Below are positions 59,860 through 64,000 of a stretch of DNA of 64,000 nt, piece after piece (position 1 is the stretch's first letter; the number at the start of each line of letters is the position of its first letter). Source of the DNA: Bifiguratus adelaidae (lineage: Eukaryota; Mucoromycota; Endogonomycetes; Endogonales); NCBI GenBank assembly GCA_002261195.1, contig MVBO01000002.1, positions 1 through 64,000 on the forward strand, given 5' to 3'. Position numbers and translations under genes: made by a program. A model generated the notes under the pieces. It saw only the letters and a list, made by a program, of their open reading frames with translations. It was not told where the DNA came from and did not search any database.

Positions 59860-59896
59860 TGCGCGAGACATTTGTCAACGTGAAGTCAACACCACC

Positions 59897-61574
59897 ATGG
59901 CATTGAGCAGACATATCAACAGCGATGAGCTGATGAACGCGGCACGGGGGGTTCGCAGGACTGTACGCGAAAAAATGAGTACGCATTCTCTTGCCTATGG
60001 ATCCCGATACGCGACAGCCGAGATTCCAAAGTGGGAGTTGCCAAAGCACTCGTCGGAACCGCGGACTGCCTATCAGCTTGTGCACGACGAGTTGGAGCTT
60101 GACGGTAGGCCTGCATTGAATCTTGCTTCCTTTGGTAAGTATTATACTCTATATTCATTGACCGAGGATAGAGGCTGACATTGCAATAGTCCATACGTGG
60201 ATGGAACCCGAGGCCGACAAGCTCGTTATGGAAAACATCAACAAGAATCTCTCGGATCAAGACGAGTATCCCCAGACGATGGTCATCCACGGTCGCTGCA
60301 TTTCAATTCTTGGCAACTTGTGGAAGATTCCAAAGGGACAAAATGCCGTAGGAACAGCTACGGTTGGCTCCTCGGAAGCTATCATGTTGGGTGGTCTCGC
60401 CCTCAAGAAGAGGTGGCAGGCTAGACAAAAAGCCGCCGGCAAGGATGCTAGCAAGCCCAACATCATTATGGGTCACAATGCGCAAGTTGCATTGGAAAAA
60501 TTTGCCCGCTACTTTGATGTCGAATGTCGTCTCGTTCCGGTCTCCAAGGAGTCTGCTTACTGTCTCGATATCCACAAGGCTATCGAACTGGTCGATGAGA
60601 ATACCATTGGTGTATTTGTCATTCTTGGATCCACCTACACCGGTCATTTTGAAGATGTGGAGGGTTTGAGCAAATTGCTGGACGACTATGAAGCCAAGAC
60701 GGGTATCAGCGTTCCCATACACGTTGACGCTGCCAGTGGTGGCTTTGTCGCGCCTTTCGCCTTCCCTCACCTCAAGTGGGCTTTTGATTTGCCCCGTGTT
60801 CATTCCATCAACACCTCTGGTCACAAGTTTGGTCTCGCCTATCCTGGAATTGGATGGGTTCTTTGGAGAGGACAGGAATATCTTCCCAAGGAACTCGTCT
60901 TTGAACTCCACTACCTTGGTGGAACCGAATTGTCCTATGGTCTCAACTTTTCTAGACCAGCGTGCTTCATGATTGCCCAATATTACAACTTCATCCGCCT
61001 CGGTTGGGAAGGCTACACGAACATTACCAACAACGACCTCGAAAATGCTCGCTTGCTTTGCAGAGCCTTGGAGAAGACAGGGTACTACGAGGTCGTCTCA
61101 GACGTCCATCGACCCGTTGGCGTGCGCTTGTACAATGCAAAGACGGCGATGGCCGGTCAGGTCGAACCTCATGGCATGGTGGGCAAGGTGCTTCACAAGA
61201 CTGAAAACTACACGCCTTCTCTGCCTGTCGTATCCTTCAAATTTACTGAAGAGTTCAAGAAGCAATACCCTCATGTTCAACAAGCGTTGGTCTCTGGCTT
61301 GCTCCGTACCAAGGGCTGGATCGTTCCCAACTACCCTCTACCTCCCAATGAAGACGCTACCGAAATTCTTCGCGTCGTCGTTCGCGAAAGTATGACGGAA
61401 GATTTGATTGATATGTTCATGTCCGATATTATTTGGTACACAGAAGTATCGATTAATAGTTCAGGCATTGAAGCAGAAATGTTCAAGCGCACCAACGATG
61501 CTTTGGAAACTTACAAGCCTGACGTTGATCATACTACTGCGCACAAACCCGGCACGTATGCTAAGCAATGTTAA
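59897..61574 (+). CDS. GAD1: Glutamate decarboxylase
   Basis: Two exons, 59897..60134 and 60190..61574, give 540 aa. It is a type II pyridoxal-phosphate decarboxylase that converts L-glutamate to gamma-aminobutyrate and CO2, the first step of the GABA shunt. Evidence: the N-terminal YGSRYATAEIPKWELPKHS block typical of eukaryotic and bacterial GAD, LNLASFVHTWMEPEADKLV, GTATVGSSEAIMLGGLALKK, the cofactor Asp in PIHVDAASGGFVAPF, and the Schiff-base lysine in NTSGHKFGLAYPGIGW at about residue 291. The acidic/aromatic C-terminal tail is of normal length. The start is the ATG following the TATA box at 59852, in an ACCACCATGG context. The gene lies tandem and very close to FAB1, and converges on the beta-glucosidase with 91 bases between stops. 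Confidence 0.94.
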
Positions 61575-61665
61575 ATGTGCATTCAGTGTGTAGCTGTAAA
61601 TGTAGATAACTATGAATATACACGCTTGCTTTGGGCTTGTCTATGAGACAAGGTTTACTCGTCTT

Positions 61666-64000
61666 CTAAAACAGCCATTCAATATTGTTGGTCAATGTAA
61701 CGGCAGCTTTTCCATGGATGTGTTGTGACGAAGTGCCAACGAGGACTTCAAAATCTCCAGCTTCAGCAATCCAGGTGTACTTCTTGTCATCCCAGTATCC
61801 AAACGCATGCTTGTCCAGAGAGATCTCGACCTTTTGGGTTTGTCCTGCTTGCACCTGGATTTTGGCAAAGGCTTTGAGCTCCTTGATGGGGCGAACCAGA
61901 CTGGACACCACATCACGCACATAGACTTGGACAGCCTCGGCTCCATCCATTGCACCTGTATTCTTGACATGGACAGATACCGTAATGGGCAGATCTTTTT
62001 CGGAAGATACCTTGGTGCTGCTGATCGAGACATTGCCTAATTCGAAGGTCGTGTACGAAAGGCCAAAGCCGAAGGGGAATGCAACGTCCAGGTTAAGCTT
62101 CTCATAGTAGCGCATACCCACAAAGATGCCTTCGCCATAGAGCACCTTGCCGTTCTCACCAGGGAAATTTAAGAAGGCGGGTGTATCTTCCAGACGATGT
62201 GGGAAGGTCGTGGGCAATTTACCGGATGGATTGGTCTTGCCAAAGAGAATATCGGCAATAGAGTTTCCGCACTCTTGTCCGGGGTACCAAGCTTGCAACA
62301 GAGCTTGGATACGCGGCAAGAAAGGAAGAGTTACGGGAGATCCTATGGCACACATGCATGTTCAGCGATCCGTGAGTCATGAAGCTTGCCTACTTACCCG
62401 TGTTGTTGACCACAATGGTCCGTTTGTTGAATTTGGCAACAGCCTCAACCAACTCGACTTGGTTGCCAGAAAAATCCATATTTTCACGGTCAAAACCTTC
62501 CGATTCCCACTCGTCCGTGAGACCAGTGAAGACAATGGCAATGTCCGATTCCGCAGCGAGCGCCGCTGCCTTTGCAATGGCATCGTGGTCGAGGGGTTCC
62601 TGAATACCAAACTGAAAGCCAGCCCACTCCTCTTCCTTTTGCACCGAGAGTTCTACAGCCACCGTGTACTTTTTGTTGGCTTCTAATGACACTTCCCTGC
62701 GCAACTCGTACTTGTGTTCGCCGAGCATTTCACCGGGCTTGAACGTGATGTTGCCGGTGATCAATTCTTTACCGTTGAGCAAGAGACGACCTTGACCTTG
62801 GATGCATACGCCAATGATGTAGATTCCACTAACCGGCGCGGTATAGACGGCTGTCGCGCGAACCGACATGATGTTGGATTCGATGCCTTCGGGCTTCTCA
62901 ATATTGATCCACCGAGCAGATGGAAAGACATCCACCTTGAAAGGTGCTTCATGGAAGCTATTGAGCTTAAAGTATTCAATCTGAGTGCCGATCTTTCCCG
63001 TCGGTGTCTCGACGGTTTGCTCAAACAGTGGAACATTCTTGTTGGTGGTGGCTCCTTGCATGTAGGTAACTTTAACTTTGGGCCCCGCTGCCTTTTGGAT
63101 ACCTTCCAGAGGCGTAATGACATAGTGAGCCCGAACGTGCGCACTACCTCCACCCATGGCAATGGGCTTGACGGCGCTCGGTCCGAACACTGCAATGCTC
63201 TTGACGGAATCGGTGGAAATGGGAAGGGCATCGTTTTCGTTCTTCAGGAGCACAATGCCTTCACCGGCGGCTCGGCGAATCAGTGCAGCATGCTCGGGCT
63301 TGTTGATGCCTTGCTCAGGTGTAGTGAGAGGATCGGTCGGATCCTCAAAGCGACCGACCTTGACAAACAATTGGAGTAGACGTCGGACACTTTCCTGCAT
63401 GAAACCCATGAATCCTGCGCTCAGAGGTCGGTCAGCCAATACTTACAGTTATCGTCTCTTCGGACACTTGTCCATCCTTGACAGCCTTGAGAAGCTTGTC
63501 GGCTCTCCAACGGCTAGGGCCGGGCATCTCTAAATCCAAGGTATTGTTGATTGCATCGGCCGTGCTGTAGACGCCCGTCCAATCGGACATGACAAGCCCA
63601 TCAAAACCCCATTCCTCGCGAAGAATTTTCTTGAGGGTGTTGGGATGTTCTGAAGCATAGGTGCCATTCACGCGATTGTAGGAGGTCATGAGAGCCCAGG
63701 GATCGGATTCCCGGATCGCAATCTCGAAAGGTGATAGGTAAATCTCCCGTAAGGCGCGGTCGGTGACTTCTGAACTGATGCTTAGACGCTCAAACTCTTG
63801 CTCATTGCAGACGTAGTGTTTAGGCGTAGCAGCGACCTTTTCGGATTGCAGACCGCGAACGTAGGCGGCTGTCATCTTGCCGCTCAACAAGGCTACATAT
63901 CACTGTGAGCATTATGTAAGCAGCAGCCGGCCGAGACTTACGATCTTCCGAGTAGGCTTCAAAGCTTCGACCACCAAGCACTGACCGATGGATATTGAGC
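61666..64000 (-). CDS. GH3 beta-glucosidase with PA14 domain, N-terminus beyond the window
   Basis: Partial: exons complement of 61666..62342, 62398..63394, 63447..63892 and 63942..64000 (continuing past the edge). Reading from the right: IHRSVLGGRSFEAYSEDPLL with its splice site, ATPKHYVCNEQE (KH substrate loop), and GLVMSDWTGVYST, where the Asp is the catalytic nucleophile (codon near 63,581). Then come RRLLQLFVKVGRF, GIVLLKNENDALPI of the (alpha/beta)6 sandwich domain, a PA14 insertion (about 62,680-63,050), GQECGNSIADILFGKTNPSGKLPTTF, and a C-terminal fibronectin-III-like domain (PFGFGLSYTTFELG...EWLF). This layout fits intracellular or secreted fungal beta-glucosidases of about 830-850 aa that cleave cellobiose or glycosides. 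No signal peptide can be judged because the start is missing. The frame is intact throughout. Confidence 0.93.

Noticed and set aside
1..64000. tRNA genes
   Set aside because: GGTTCGA-type T-loop look-alikes (for example near 19,524) lie inside coding sequence or lack a matching acceptor stem; none could be folded by eye into a cloverleaf.

Overview
The window is nuclear DNA from a fungus. Short spliceosomal introns (about 42-106 bases, GT...AG, often with a CTAAC/CTGAC-type branch site) interrupt recognisable fungal genes such as alpha-1,3-glucan synthase, Fab1, Smc1, Nuf2, Utp4, a ZIP transporter and glutamate decarboxylase. The glucan synthase argues for Dikarya outside Saccharomycotina. 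FAB1, SMC1 and NUF2 carry 6-7 introns each, which fits a basidiomycete or an early-diverging ascomycete better than a typical Pezizomycotina genome, but I cannot fix the lineage. I recognised no tRNA, rRNA, CRISPR array or intact transposon.

The two halves differ in character. Bases 1-33,000 are gene-poor and accessory: an UNC93-like protein, a Git1/Pho84-type permease and a sugar transporter are intact. Around them lie broken genes: the whole alpha-1,3-glucan synthase locus (four frame breaks and one stop), a 6-phosphogluconate dehydrogenase relic, an esterase with a single internal TAG, a P450 with a frame break and an altered ExxR motif, a hemerythrin-like gene, a GH25 lysozyme relic, a short-chain dehydrogenase and a Zn2Cys6 regulator. 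Their reading frames can still be followed through conserved motifs, so the decay looks recent, or the assembly is locally poor.

From 33.5 kb to the end the genes are dense, intact and mostly housekeeping: ZIP zinc transporter, a protein with a WRKY/GCM1-like zinc finger, a 14-3-3-like relic, cohesin SMC1, UTP4 and a C9orf85-like protein (divergent pair), an IucA/IucC-type siderophore synthetase divergent from kinetochore NUF2, the phosphatidylinositol-3-phosphate 5-kinase FAB1, glutamate decarboxylase, and a GH3 beta-glucosidase cut by the right edge. Each of the complete multi-exon models in this half gives an open frame with a total length divisible by three, which argues against a uniformly high base-calling error rate.

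The most unusual points are the near-complete but multiply broken glucan synthase, the fungal WRKY-like zinc finger completed only after splicing, the relics of 6PGDH and 14-3-3, a probable GC-AG intron in NUF2, and a bacterial-type NIS siderophore synthetase in a housekeeping neighbourhood. No wholly new multi-gene system could be demonstrated.
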